This document shows positions 34,931 to 45,261 of a stretch of DNA of 64,000 nucleotides, piece after piece. Position numbers and translations under genes: made by a program. The notes under the pieces were generated by a model. It saw only the letters and a program-made list of their open reading frames with translations. It was not told the origin of the DNA and made no database searches. The stretch's first letter is position 1. Every line of letters begins with the position of its first letter. The stretch lies in contig NW_013651811.1 of NCBI RefSeq assembly GCF_000499385.1, positions 1 to 64,000 of the forward strand, read 5' to 3'. The stretch comes from Eimeria necatrix (lineage: Eukaryota; Apicomplexa; Conoidasida; Eucoccidiorida; Eimeriidae).

Positions 34931-36024
34931 CGGTTCTCGAGCATTATGCTGCGTCTAGAAGCATGTTCGTGTTTCAAAATAGCCCCTTAAAGGTATTTTG
35001 GCCAAGAAGGCATTCACTATGGAAGAAGAAGTTTTCTTGCCAGCAAAATAGCACGCGTTCGGAGTATTTTAAAGAAGGATCGAGCTCTGATCCGGCAACA
35101 GGCCGCACTTAGAAATGGTGTGAATGCGGAAGCAGAGGACAGGCCACACTTGAGGGCTCGAGCACCACAATTTTCATCCCGCACAAGACTGTTCAGTTGC
35201 TTTGAAGGGGAAAAGGCACTGCCGACAAGCGGTGAGCAACGGTCATCTGCTTCTGCAGTTCAGCTGTTAGCACTTTAACCACCCTTATTTGTGTTTAGTA
35301 AACTTTCCGAGAAGGAAGATGATATATACGCAAATATATATGCATATTTAACATATGTTCAAACACTGTTTCCGTGCTAGGAGGGCCAAGGGCCCCGTGG
35401 AACCGAAGGCCCCATGCATTTTGCGAGGTGGCTGGCCTTTTAGATTGTGAGGTACACACAAAGAAGCTTGACGGAATGCAGCAGAGGCCTATATGTTTGA
35501 TGCAACGCCGAAGTAATGCTGTGCTACCCTAAGCAGCTTCGTCAGTATTAGAGGCATTTTGAATGGCCCATGGTGCTAGCATAGTCTACAGGTGTCGCAG
35601 AAGCACCCTAGCATGCAGTTCCAGCGACTCTATCCAATACAGCATGACGTAGATACTACAAAACAAATTCCACAACTAAAGGAGACTAACACTGGTTTCT
35701 AGGAGAACAAGGAGCACGGACCCTTCTGGTCTTGCGCTGCAGGCACGGTGAGGGCAAATGAATTTGATAACGGTGCAGTAAGGAACCCCCACCACAGGTC
35801 CACGATGGAATTTTTTTAAACAAAAAACTGACCTGGAGGATTCGATGGGAAAAGCGACGAAGGAGAGGTGCCTCGCGCAAAACGCATACGCAGCAAGTGG
35901 CTGGAAGTGTTACCCGTTGGAATAAGGTCCACTCAAGCGATTACAATGCCCACACTTTGCAGAAGAATGTGTATATGGTGCTTCTGGGTGAATGATTAGC
36001 TAGACCGGGCGCTGGGAGAAACTG
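34931..36024. other. Intergenic, no gene supported
   Basis: A short AT-rich patch near 35325-35350 and a minus-strand opening at 35686-35880 are the only features I see. Neither supports a call. Confidence 0.4.
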
Positions 36025-36566
36025 GTGCATCTACAGGGGAGCGGGTGTGGATCAGCATGGATGACGGGCTGCAGAAAGTACCCCTCCTGTGCCTGGTTCC
36101 AGGCCACTACGACTTTCCCATCGACTCGTTTGTACTCTTTGTTTTCTTGGATTAGGTATTCCGATCGGGAATGTGGGCGATCCCCCCGCAGCGAAATTCC
36201 GAAAGAGCGGATCCCCTGGCGACCCCGTCCCCGACCAGGATTCCAGGACTTTGATGAGCTGTACCCGAGATTGGGAAAATCGAGCCTGATCGGCGTGGCA
36301 AGATTACCGAGGCGTTGGAGGAGGGGTTAGCAGCAGTGTTGCACCGCGAAGTGAAGCAGATACGCGTTCTGCTTAATCGAGCGCAGATGACTGCAGCGCC
36401 TTTCACACCAAATGCCTCTCTTCTAAACAGCGCCACGGCTACTTCGCATGCCACGCGCTCTACTGCAAGAGCGTTAGATCAGGACCTTGGCACTCCTCAG
36501 GATATAAACAGCCTAATTAAGTGGAACGGAGCATATTTCCAATCGATGCGATTCTACTACTTGTGA
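36025..36566 (+). pseudogene. Coding-like fragment, function unknown
   Basis: Successive plus-strand frames look like protein but do not join. About 36030-36150 reads GERVWISMDDGLQKVP and HYDFPIDSFVLFV. About 36160-36330 is open in two frames. 36262-36566 reads KITEALEEGLAAVLHREVKQ and ends with a stop after MRFYYL. An acceptor-like TTTTCTTGGATTAG sits near 36154. This could be two small exons or a frameshifted remnant, perhaps of a retroelement given the neighbourhood. Confidence 0.3.
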
Positions 36567-36891
36567 AACGATTCTAGGGTAGAAGTGAATCCGTGGACCC
36601 CACGGTAAGTAATGGAGCAAAGTAAGTGTTATAAGCAGCTTTATATAGGCTGGAAAAGAGCAGCCCGAGTTATTGCAAGTGCACTAGACGCTTAGCGGAG
36701 CAGACGGTGCCTTTTTCAGTGTGCCACAAAGTCAGAGCGTACCTTGTTCAGTTGCCAAAACATGACACAATGGATAATAATTTAGAATGTTTTACTAAGA
36801 TCAATATCAAGAAAATGTGCCACGCCTGGGGCAATTATCTTCAGACATGCGAGCGTGGGGGCACGTGGAGTCGCGCTACGGCCTCGACTTG

Positions 36892-36925
36892 TGTAGCTAC
36901 TTCGCTCGAAAGCGAAGTAGCTACA
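36892..36925. repeat. Perfect 15-bp stem, 4-nt loop hairpin
   Basis: TGTAGCTACTTCGCT, spacer CGAA, then its exact reverse complement. On the minus strand, the TAG that ends the coding-like piece 37127-36921 lies inside this stem. There is no T-run of a bacterial terminator and none is expected. Confidence 0.9.
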
Positions 36926-37828
36926 TGCCAAGGAGGCTATAAGCACAGTTCTTGTCTTCATTTTCCTTTCCCTTAGGCTCAACAACAATACCTTGCTTTG
37001 CGCGTGTTTTGGTTGCTTTCTCAGAATCGCTCTTTAGCCAGGAAATGGGTCGTGGGGCAGTCGTCCCCGTAGCCAATGCATCCAGGAAAATCGTTCTAGC
37101 ATTACAAGTTCTCTTAGGTTTGTTCACATGCCCGAGAAGCCTTTATAATTAGTGTGCGCATCTTTTACGGATTTGCTGAAGCGAGGTAAGCCGTGTTCAC
37201 CTCCTGCATAGCATGCCTCGCTGGCTGTGCCGGTGCATTCTTGTTCCAATAAGGCAGAAATAGCAGCGTAAGGCCTCGCTTTTGTCACTCTCCTAGTTCT
37301 TGGACAGTAACACTTTGCGATGTCTCTTTCAGTGCGCGTGTGATTGCTCACACCATCTGTAGTGCATAGCACTACTATGTTGCACCCGTAGAACCTCAAA
37401 AGATTGTTTTTCTACACATAAAAGGCATTATTAGAGAAGCTATAGCTAGAGAAACCTGGCTCTTGCAGCACATTTAGCCTGGCGCATTCATCTGGAAGGC
37501 CAGGGATTGAGGCTAGCTGTGCCACCGGTGCAGCGTGGGGGGACTCTCGCATACCCAGGGAGACCGAAGTTCCTGGGGAGGCCAGGACTTTAATCTTCTT
37601 GCTCTTAAGGGTCCATTTGGGTTTCTTTGTTTTTACTGGGCTTGCAAGTAGCTCTGTAGCGAGAAGGGAAACCATGTCGAAATGCTGCTGGGCCGCAATA
37701 ACTACAGTGTCCCCCCTCGGCTCAGGGTTCTTGCTTCCTTGGACCCGTGGGGCGGTGTCCCGCATCGGTGCCGGCACTCTCGCCATCCCCGATCTCCGGG
37801 TATTCACAGACACGTCCAGTTTACACAT
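36921..37828 (-). CDS. Lysine-rich coding-like exons, function unknown
   Basis: Three minus-strand pieces look like protein. 37828-37412 contains VVIAAQQHFDMVSLL and KTKKPKWTLKSKKIKV. 37399-37124 contains DIAKCYCPRTRR. 37127-36921 contains DSEKATKTRAKQG and ends KNCAYSLLGM. They are basic and soluble. I know no family. The first ~40 codons of the upstream piece lie in a degraded LTR (37708-37928), so its true start may be downstream of the LTR or the gene may have been disrupted by it. Confidence 0.3.
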
Positions 37829-37928
37829 GCTAATTTGCTGATAAATTGGGTTAATTCGTTACTACCTTCCCTCGTTCAGCGTGTTAACCTCTTATACGTC
37901 ACTGGTTAGCTGTCTTCTTAAGGTCACC
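37708..37928 (+). repeat. Degraded LTR 3' part, forward
   Basis: This matches the family LTR from its central CCCCTCGG...GGTGCCGG region to GGTCACC, where another LTR piece interrupts it. Many substitutions mark it as an old copy. Confidence 0.65.
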
Positions 37929-38590
37929 TGTAGTGCGCAGGCACTACAATCGGGCTTGCTGGTGATCTATTGTAGTGCACAGCGCCTAGTGCTGCGACTA
38001 CGCTGCTACCTGCCCCTCGAGCAGGGCCTACAAACGGCACCTAACGTAGGCCCATTTCCTGGAAACTATAGCTTATTTTATCGAAATACAATAATTCTTA
38101 AGTTTTTCAAAATCTGTCTGTTCGATTCATCCCACTCTGGGAGCTCGCCTCCTAGGCCCTATGGGGAGGAGGCCTGCACTGGTGCCAGCGCTGTCGCCAG
38201 CTCCAGTCTCCACACATTTTCCACACATTTCACGTATGCATATTAACTCATAGACAATTTGCCTTACGTTTATCCTAGTAGGAGGGTCCTGTCGTCCTCC
38301 AGTGTTGCGACCCCTTGTAGGTCGCTAGCTAGCTATCGTCTCTAGGTCACTAGCAAGCCCCATTGTAGTGCCTGTGCATTACACCTCTAGACGATAGCTA
38401 AATCATGATCTGTAGGCGGTTAAGAGGTTGAGACGCAGATTGAGCCCTGTAACCTCTTACTAGTGAAGTACAAATGCAACTTATTAACAAATTAAGATGT
38501 ATAGACTAGAAATGCCTGCGAATGCTCTAAGATTGGGGCTGCCGACAACGCCGGCACAGGTGCGCGTCACATCCTCACCGGACCAGCACA
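37929..38590 (-). repeat. Reverse-orientation LTR, split by a nested LTR
   Basis: 37929-37970 is the reverse complement of the LTR 3' end (starts TGTAGTGCGCAGGCACTACA). Its continuation resumes after 38383 (AGACGATAGCT...), through 'gattggggctg' to about 38590. The nested insert 37971-38383 is a complete forward LTR. The outer copy is strongly diverged. Confidence 0.7.
37971..38383 (+). mobile_element. Complete solo LTR, young subfamily
   Basis: 413 bp from TGTAGTGCACAGCG to CCTGTGCATTACA. It is nearly identical to the reverse solo LTR at 46364-46760, sharing markers such as ACACATTTTCCACACATTT. The flanks do not show a clean duplication (TCTAT left, CCTCT right). Confidence 0.85.
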
Positions 38591-38747
38591 GCAGGAGCAT
38601 GTTTGAGAACTCGAAACAAAACGGTCTTTTTAATACATTTGTACACGTTACGCGACCGATGCGTCGGTAGTAGAGAATAATTCTTAGAACGCCCGAGTTG
38701 TGGGCAATGCAGCTTCGTAGGCGCTGCAGAGAACGCAGTGTACTACA

Positions 38748-38784
38748 TCACCAGCAAGCCCTATTGTAGTACCTGCACACTACA
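38748..38784 (+). repeat. LTR 3'-end fragment
   Basis: The sequence ATCACCAGCAAGCCCTATTG continues to CACACTACA, matching the last ~37 bp of the LTR. The sequence before it (GCGCTGCAGAGAACGCAGTG) resembles an inverted LTR start, so this may be the scar of another inverted pair. Confidence 0.6.
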
Positions 38785-39194
38785 GCGGCAGCCACTGCTT
38801 TTGCTCTCAGAGTTATTTTCGTAACATCGCCTGCATGTGTTCTGTCACTCCTTTTTACTGCCAAGTCTCCTCGCAAACTTTCAGTCCTACCGTGGAAGCG
38901 TGTACTTTCTGTTACAGCCATTAGCAATGCCACCACGCCATGCTGGTAGTATATGATTATGTTCGCATGATTATGTATCCGGATCATATTTTCTTCTCCT
39001 CGTTTAGGCCCCGATTCGCCCTCTAAGCTCCTGTAACTTGGGTCCGACCTGCAGCTAAATTGTATTTGTTGCAGATCCGTAATCGAGCTGTGACACTTTA
39101 ATTAGATGCGTATTTTCGATTGCCTAAACCATCATGCTTGTCAACCATGGTAGCCTGAGCACAGATTGGAGGAGAGGTTGGGCACATCCACCCA

Positions 39195-39704
39195 TTAGCT
39201 CACAGTTTCGGTATTGGTCGCTTGTGGGAGGTGATCTTGTGGCATCAGGTTTATGGTGGCCTCGTTGCTTAGCTGGACAAAAAATAACGAAACGTCGTGG
39301 TCTTCCGGGCCCCTTGGTGGCAGCTCTACAAGTAAGCTGTCTGGGAACACTTTCTTCTGCATCTTTGAGGCATCAAGTACCTGCTTGCGAACCCTAGGGA
39401 TCGTCTGACTGCGGCGACTCCTGCATCTGGGCATAGTTGCGGGTGGCGGTTCACAATCGCAACTCATACTTGCCTGTTTCGCTTTGCAGGGAGGTGAGAC
39501 TGTTGGTGGCAATGCGGGTTTGTACAGTATGGACATACCTACAATGCTCGGCCAGAATACGCTCCAGGAGCCCTTACGTCCCCTCCAACAGTTATATTGT
39601 TGTTGAGTCAACTTGCAGTGGGCCAGTACGGTGGTGAGACAAGGCAATGCCCCCTCCAGAAAAGTGCTGTCCTGCTCCTGACCTAATATTTCCTTGAGTA
39701 TCAC
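39195..39704 (-). CDS. Hypothetical 169-codon opening
   Basis: An uninterrupted minus-strand frame contains Cys/Pro segments (SCDCEPPPATMPRC) and a more ordinary C-terminus (KKVFPDSLLVELPPRGPEDH). It ends ~220 bp from the left boundary of the chromovirus insertion. It has no recognisable domain. It could be an exon of a host gene or a remnant of another element. Confidence 0.25.
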   Translation of the reverse strand: MILKEILGQEQDSTFLEGALPCLTTVLAHCKLTQQQYNCWRGRKGSWSVFWPSIVGMSILYKPALPPTVSPPCKAKQASMSCDCEPPPATMPRCRSRRSQTIPRVRKQVLDASKMQKKVFPDSLLVELPPRGPEDHDVSLFFVQLSNEATINLMPQDHLPQATNTETVS

Positions 39705-39927
39705 CCACTCGCTGGCCCTGTGGTGCCCCTTGTTTCGTTTTCGAGAAGGGCGAAGTGGTGTACCGCCTTCATCCTGGACCTTAACGTGCCAGCGTGTTGT
39801 AGGCCTGTTATGGACGAGTTATAAAGGTTTTCTGTGGGCGTTTTCTCTGCTCGTTCTGCTTATTTGTTCGTGTGATTGGAAAATCACACCACCGCAGTGG
39901 GATTGCAAAACCACCTCATGGTCATTA

Positions 39928-40385
39928 TGTAGTGCACAGCTCCTACTGCTGCGACTACGCTGCTGCCTGTAGTGCACAGCACGTACTGCTGCGACTACGC
40001 TGCTACCTGCCCCCTCGAGTAGGGGCCTACGATAACCGTCTACCAGCGGCGCATTTCCTTGAAACAGTAATCCGAATATCAAGAAATACGTTTGTTCATA
40101 GTTTTTCAAAATCTGTTATCTTTAAATCGCCCCCACTCGGGGTTCTCGCCTCCTAGGCCCTGTGGGGAGGAGTCCTGCATCGGAGCCGGCGCTATCGCCA
40201 GCACCAATCTCCGGGTATTTCCAGGCACGTCTAGTGTATACACGTTAACTCGCCAACAAGTTGGCTTACTTCGATTTTAGTAAGAGGGTCCTGTATTCGT
40301 ACAATGTTATGACCTTTTGTACGTCACCGGCTAGCTATCTTCTATAGGCCACTAGCAAGCCCTATTGTAGCGCCTGTGCACTACA
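39928..40385 (-). repeat. Left LTR (3' LTR of the minus-strand element)
   Basis: The complete LTR is 39968-40385 (418 bp, TGTAGTGCACAG...CTGTGCACTACA). It is preceded by a 40-bp extra copy of its own terminus at 39928-39967. The CATTA flank abuts the extra copy, not the full LTR. The LTR ends are 12-bp inverted repeats with TG...CA termini. Confidence 0.88.
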
Positions 40386-40397
40386 ACTCCCCTCCTT
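40386..40397 (-). other. Polypurine tract
   Basis: On the minus strand AAGGAGGGGAGT lies directly upstream of the LTR terminus TGTAGTG. This is the position and composition expected of a plus-strand-synthesis primer. Confidence 0.75.
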
Positions 40398-40562
40398 GGC
40401 GGACTGAACAGACCTACCCAAAACACATTATTTTTACTCTTTCAATCTCTGTTCTCTTCTGAAGCTGACGCCGTGAGCGCATGCGGTGCGCAGCTCTCCC
40501 TCACCCCTCCTCGTTGAAGGTTGCCCGTCCTGCAGGCGGCAGAAGGTGACAGGCCCAAACCT

Positions 40563-41039
40563 CTACGCCTCGGAAGGACCAAGATTGTTTCGAGCCTGAA
40601 GACGTCTTCGTTGGCAACGGCCCCAAGCGCGAAGCAAAGCCGGGCAGCCTGTAAGGTGGTGAGCGGGCTCCCATGTGGCTTGATCTTCAGGGGTCCCGCG
40701 CCACTTCATAAGGTACTGGGCTTCATCTCTCGAGCCGCGCTGGTCCATAATATAATCGAATTCATACTCCTCTGTTGGATTGCCTGCTGCATCGCGGATA
40801 GTAGGCCAGGCGGCATCGGCTTCCGGGAGAACCAAGTCGGGAGGGCAGGGACGGTGGGGAACTAGCTGCGAAACGAGGAAATCGTTGTGGCATTCATAGG
40901 TGGGAGGCAGAACGAGACGGTAACCGACGGTCCCTATGCGTTCGATGACTAGAAGGGGTCCGCAGTAGCGGGGCTCGAACTTAGGGCAGCGGTTGAAAGG
41001 CGGTAAGTGCTTGCTACTGAGCCAGACCTTGTCTCCCAC
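40563..41039 (-). pseudogene. Integrase C-terminus: GPY/F module and chromodomain
   Basis: The 158-codon frame holds a GPY/F-like module (EPRYCGPLLVIERIGTVGYR; NDFLVSQLVPH) and then a chromodomain (YEFDYIMDQR, QYLMKWRGTPED, TWEPAHHL). The aromatic positions that form the methyl-lysine cage in HP1-type chromodomains look present. In chromoviruses this module steers integration toward histone-H3K9-methylated chromatin. It is separated from the integrase core by a stop near 41040-41073. Confidence 0.9.
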
Positions 41040-41072
41040 TGCATATTCCCCGGCTCGGCGCTTTGTGTCTGC

Positions 41073-41669
41073 CTAGTACTTCGGCTGCCATTTTGCCTTC
41101 AGGATGTGACTCTGTGCTCTATCGCAGAGCTGCCGGAAAAACTTAGTCATCATTGGAGTGAGCGTAGGAGCTAACGCGCCGACGATATCAAGGTTCGCAG
41201 CAGTCAACGGATGCTCGCCAATCATGACCTCGAAGAGAGAGAGCTCGGTGGAGGAATGACTTGTTGTGTTGTAAGCAAGTTCCAAGGCCGGAAGCAAACG
41301 CTCCCACTCGCGTTCGTCAGATTGGATGTAGGTACGAAGCATCTGCTCCAGTGTGCGGTTAGCTCGTTCAGTTTGACCGTCGCTTTGCGGATGGTAGGAC
41401 GAGGACATGGCGCGCTTGATGTTAAAGCGACTACAGAGTTGTTGCCAGAGATCCGACTGAAAGCGGGGGTCGCGGTCCGATATAAGCACCTCTGGAAAAC
41501 CGTGATAGCGGATAAGACGGTCTGCGAGAAGCTCGACGGTGTCTGCTGCTGTGAATGACTTCTTTGCAGGAACGAAATGAGCCATCTTGCTGAGGGAGTC
41601 GGCCATCACGAGAATCGGATCGTGCCCTGTTGTTGTAAGGGGAAGATCTATGATAAAGTCAAGACTCAC
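41073..41669 (-). pseudogene. Integrase catalytic core (rve)
   Basis: Contains MSLDFIIDLP, VLISDRDPRFQSDLWQQL, and QSDGQTERANRTLEQ, the DD35E triad with its usual spacing, then AYNTTSHSST. The core itself is uninterrupted for 198 codons. A frame change separates it from the upstream zinc-binding part. Confidence 0.92.
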
Positions 41670-41798
41670 GTGCGCCCATCGGCGAGAAGGGATGAGTAGC
41701 TGTTGAAGAAAGCCTGCAGGTTTCTGGTTAAGGGACTTTGACGCTCAACAGTGAGTGCATGATTCAGCATAAGCAGTAGTGTAGGCGCGCATTCCTGG

Positions 41799-42000
41799 TC
41801 AGTAGTAGTGCTTGCTGAGAGCCGCAAAGGTCTTTTTCTGGCCTCGATGGCCGGCTGTGATATGGTCGTGATGTGAATGCAGAACTTGAGTAAGGAACTC
41901 AGGGAATTGTGGTACGCAGATGCGCCACAGTCCATGAACGCGGATGTGCAGGCAAGGCTCCACGTAGCGGAAGGTGAATTGGCGATTACGAAACTCTATT
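41799..42000 (-). pseudogene. Integrase zinc-binding (HHCC) segment
   Basis: The end of a 243-codon frame reads VLHSHHDHITAGHRGQKKTF and ALSKHYY, the first half of the H2C2 module. The following Cys pair falls in another frame (41669-41800 region), showing a frameshift. Upstream in this frame is an Arg/Pro-rich linker. Confidence 0.75.
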
Positions 42001-42286
42001 TGCACAGCTTCTCTTGGTTGGTCTGCTGCGGCTTTGTAGGGAGCGCGAAAAACGGGACACTTCGAGTAAGCTTGCGGCCATTGGCGCACATCAGGAGTGT
42101 CAGCTGGTGTCTTCGTTGTAGGGGTAGGGAGTTCCACCTCTGGATTGGGTTCCGGCGGCGAGGGTGAAGGTACGGACGGCAGGCTGCGTCGTCTGGGTCG
42201 TCGCGAACGAATTCCGGCCAGCTCCCTGTAGCTGGCAGGCCGACCACGAGTGCGAGGAGCCGCGCGCGTTTGTGCTACTGCAAGCA

Positions 42287-42658
42287 TCAGGGGTGTTGAT
42301 GATGTGTCGTGCGAGCAGGTGTTAAAGAGACCGGGAAGGCGAGACAAGGGACTTGATTTCGCGCTCCTTGAACATAGGTGATGTGCAAATCCCGGAAGTC
42401 GGCGAGGAAGTCTAACCAGCGGGCGGTGCGTCCGCGCAAAGGCTTCGATGCTTGGAGGCGTTGGAGATGGGTGAGAGCTTGGAAATCTGTGTACACCGTT
42501 ACCTTGGAAACACGGAGCAGATGAGACCACTTGTCCAGGGCCGTGACCAACCCCAAGAGTTCATGATCGTAGTTCGCATATCTCTGTTGTGTGGGGTTCA
42601 TGACTTGGCTGAGGAAGCCGATGGGCTTGCCGTCTTGTTCCAGAACTGCTCCGATCAC
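42287..42658 (-). pseudogene. RNase H domain
   Basis: Contains IGAVLEQDGKPIGFLSQ, YDHELLGLVTALDKWSHLL, VTVYTDFQALTHLQ and ARWLDFLADF, the standard gypsy RNase H order. It shifts frame into the integrase linker near 42300-42530. Confidence 0.85.
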
Positions 42659-43683
42659 ATGGCGTCCGTGTATACCTCGAAGGGTTTCGTGGTGTCGGGG
42701 ACTTGTAACGTAGTGAAGTCGATTAAGCGCTGTTTAAGCTGCCGCACCGCTTACATGTGAAGTACTGTCTATTTGAAACTAACGTCTTTACGCGTAAGAT
42801 CAACTAGCGGCCGGGCGACGTCTGCATAGTCCGGTCCATGAACATACGACAGTAATTTATGGTACCGAGGAACTGGCGCACCTGCGTCTCATTCTCCAGC
42901 ACCTCGGGCCAATGCCGTATGGCTTCAATTTTGTCTTCTGCACGTTTTATCCCCGTAGCAGAAATGGTATAACCCAAATATGTAATTGATTGCCTTGCAA
43001 ACTTGCATTTGCGGAATTTTGGGTCGAATTAATGTCTAAGAAAAATACTTAGGGCTTGTCGCAGGAAGGAAAAGTGCCCAGAAAGATCGGGATTATAGAT
43101 AAGTACATCATCTAGGTACGCAACAGCGCCCTGCCCCAATAAAGGTTGTACATTAATGTTGGCCTGGAACGTAGCTGGAGCACCCTTAAGGCCAAAGGGT
43201 ATTACTTGGTACTCGAAAAGCCCGACAACGGAACGGAAAGCCGTCTTCCAACGGTCTTCCTTAGCTATACGTATTTGATGGAATCCTGCTTCAAGGTAGA
43301 AAGTGGAAGCATACTTGGCGCCTCCCAGCTTCTCCAGAATGGTTTGAATGGGAGGTAGTGGTAAGTCAGGGGCTATCGTAAGGGCATTTAGAGCCTGTGG
43401 TGGTTAACAACCATATGCACATTCCGCTCCCCGGAGCCATCATCACGTTTGTCTACCATTTTCGTAGGAGAGCAAAGAGGTGAATAGGTCCAATCCAACC
43501 AATGTCCGATAATTTAGCTATTTCCTGTTTGTGGAATGTGAGCGGACCTGGGGTCATACGGTATATCGCAGATTTTCCTGGAAGTTTTCCAGGCACCAAT
43601 AGGATATGGTGATCATGAGGGCGCTTCGGCGGTAATCCTTTAGGTAATTTATCGGGGAAGACCGCTCGATATTCCTGCAACAC
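42659..43683 (-). pseudogene. Reverse transcriptase, frameshifted
   Basis: The entry region at 43683-43453 reads PKGLPPKRPHDHHILL and EIAKLSDIGWI. Later frames give LGGAKYASTFYLEAGFHQI and VIPFGLKGAPATFQ. The catalytic box YLDD is at 43107-43118, then FLGTINYCRMF. At least two frameshifts and several stops lie between these pieces. Confidence 0.88.
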
Positions 43684-43693
43684 CTGGATAATC

Positions 43694-44932
43694 TCACGTG
43701 GAACAGCCTGCGCCTCTGTCGAATTTATCCATTCGTCGGACGAGTGTGCTCGAGTTTTGCAATAGACCAGCGAGACTCCTCGTCACTCTCCGCTGCCACC
43801 GAGGAGGTTGAGGCCAAAGGACTACGCCGGCCGGAGAACGTGGGTTGATTCCCAATGAACGCGCAACAAAGCGCGCCTTGCCATTCATCCGACAGCTTAG
43901 GGGCACTGCCGAACCGGCTTCGGGCAAAGCCAGTATGAACTGCAAACCGTGCAATGGAGCCCTCAGATCCTTTGTGTCAGCCGCCGCCTGACGAACGAGC
44001 GACGTTATCCGCGCCTTCGCCTTAGTCTTCGCGTGGGACTTATACCTCCTTGGAGGCGGGCGTAGGAATATAGCTGCTTCCTCGGATGACATACCCGCCA
44101 CTTGTTTGGCCAATATCTCATATGCTTGCTCCGCTGGGGTCCTTGGGTGGACTACAGTGGGACTGTCATCTTGCAGCGTTGCTGCACCAGTCCGAACGAC
44201 CGGTAACTCGCACCACTGGCCATTCACATAGGTTCGAAGTTTGTCAGACTGAAAATACCAGGCCACCTTGTGTTCCGTCAGCCAATCCAAACCCAAGACT
44301 AAGTCATAGGGAACGGTTCCCACTAAAAAGTCCGCGGAAAAGCGTGCATGTCCTCACCACAGCGTCAATCCCGTCACAACCCGATCAATGCGTAGTTGTG
44401 CACCTGTAGCGACGGTGAACCTATGTTCTTTTGGAAGTCTCCGCACTTTCAGCTGCAGTCGTTCGACTGTTTTAGGACTAATGAAACTTCTCGAAGCCCC
44501 AGTGTCCAAGAGAGCCTCACAAGGAGTCTCTGCGAGCTCAACGCGAAGTACCGCCGTCGCACCGGCACAACACAGCGCTTCCCCTTGGTCGCAAGGCCCT
44601 TTCGTGCAAGTCTCCCTCCACGAGTGTGGCACAATCTCTGTCGTGTCTGACCTATAGCCGTCTTCTGTTGCCTCTGCAGACTTCCTGCTGCTATCCGTCG
44701 TCGCGTCCGGAGTCTCTTCACTCAGGATCGACGCTGACCCAGACTCCCACCGCGTTTCCGAAAGCGGCTGAGTCTTTTCCGCGTGCCCATCGCTCGTATT
44801 AGTTCTTTCCGCTGTACGAAGGAGTTGGTTTCCCCACTCAAGGGAGACTGGAATGGCATTAGGGCCTGTCGCTACCGCACACATCATCCCTTTGCCATGG
44901 CTACGCGGCCTAGAACGCTCGTCTCCAACCAC
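43694..44932 (-). pseudogene. Retroviral-type aspartic protease and linker
   Basis: 44932-44354 contains the active site CEALLDTGASRSFISP. After a stop, 44323-43694 continues with VPYDLVLGLDWLTEHKVAW, the conserved end of the gypsy protease. A linker follows (YEILAKQVAGMSSEE; APLHGLQFILALPE). The same linker is recognisable in the decayed plus-strand copy at 20086-20547. Confidence 0.88.
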
Positions 44933-44934
44933 GC

Positions 44935-45177
44935 CTAGGCCCGCACGTTTAATCGTTCCGTCGTCTCACTGCTAGGACGGGTGGGCGCCCTACTGGTCTT
45001 GTCCACCAGCTCGGGCCGGCCTCGTTCATACGTAGGACAATCCCGAGCATAGTGTCTCACACCGCCACACTTCTTGCATATTTCCCCCGGACGTCTGGTA
45101 CGTTTCCCTTTGCTGGGGCAGACACGTGCCGTACTTCCGCGACCCTGAGACTCAAAGCAGTTCGCGTGGGCTCCCAT
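44935..45177 (-). pseudogene. Nucleocapsid zinc knuckle
   Basis: CKKCGGVRHYARDC is a CX2CX4HX4C knuckle inside a basic stretch (GKRTRRPGE). It sits between the gag core and the protease, as expected of the nucleocapsid part of gag. Confidence 0.88.
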
Positions 45178-45261
45178 AGGGCGATTCTCAATTTCCTGGC
45201 GCCCACGGGGTCCATTAGCTTGGATAGCATTCCTAATGGCTCGACTGGTCCTTTCTCGGAG

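Noticed and set aside
37971..38383. Reading the TGTAGTGCACAG...CTGTGCACTACA copies as MITEs (DNA transposons with terminal inverted repeats)
   Set aside because: The same sequence bounds a gypsy element with PBS and PPT at the correct places and gives 5-bp duplications, so these are LTRs whose ends happen to be 12-bp inverted repeats.
37971..38388. Target-site duplication of the solo LTR at 37971-38383
   Set aside because: The flanks TCTAT and CCTCT do not match, so no duplication is claimed.
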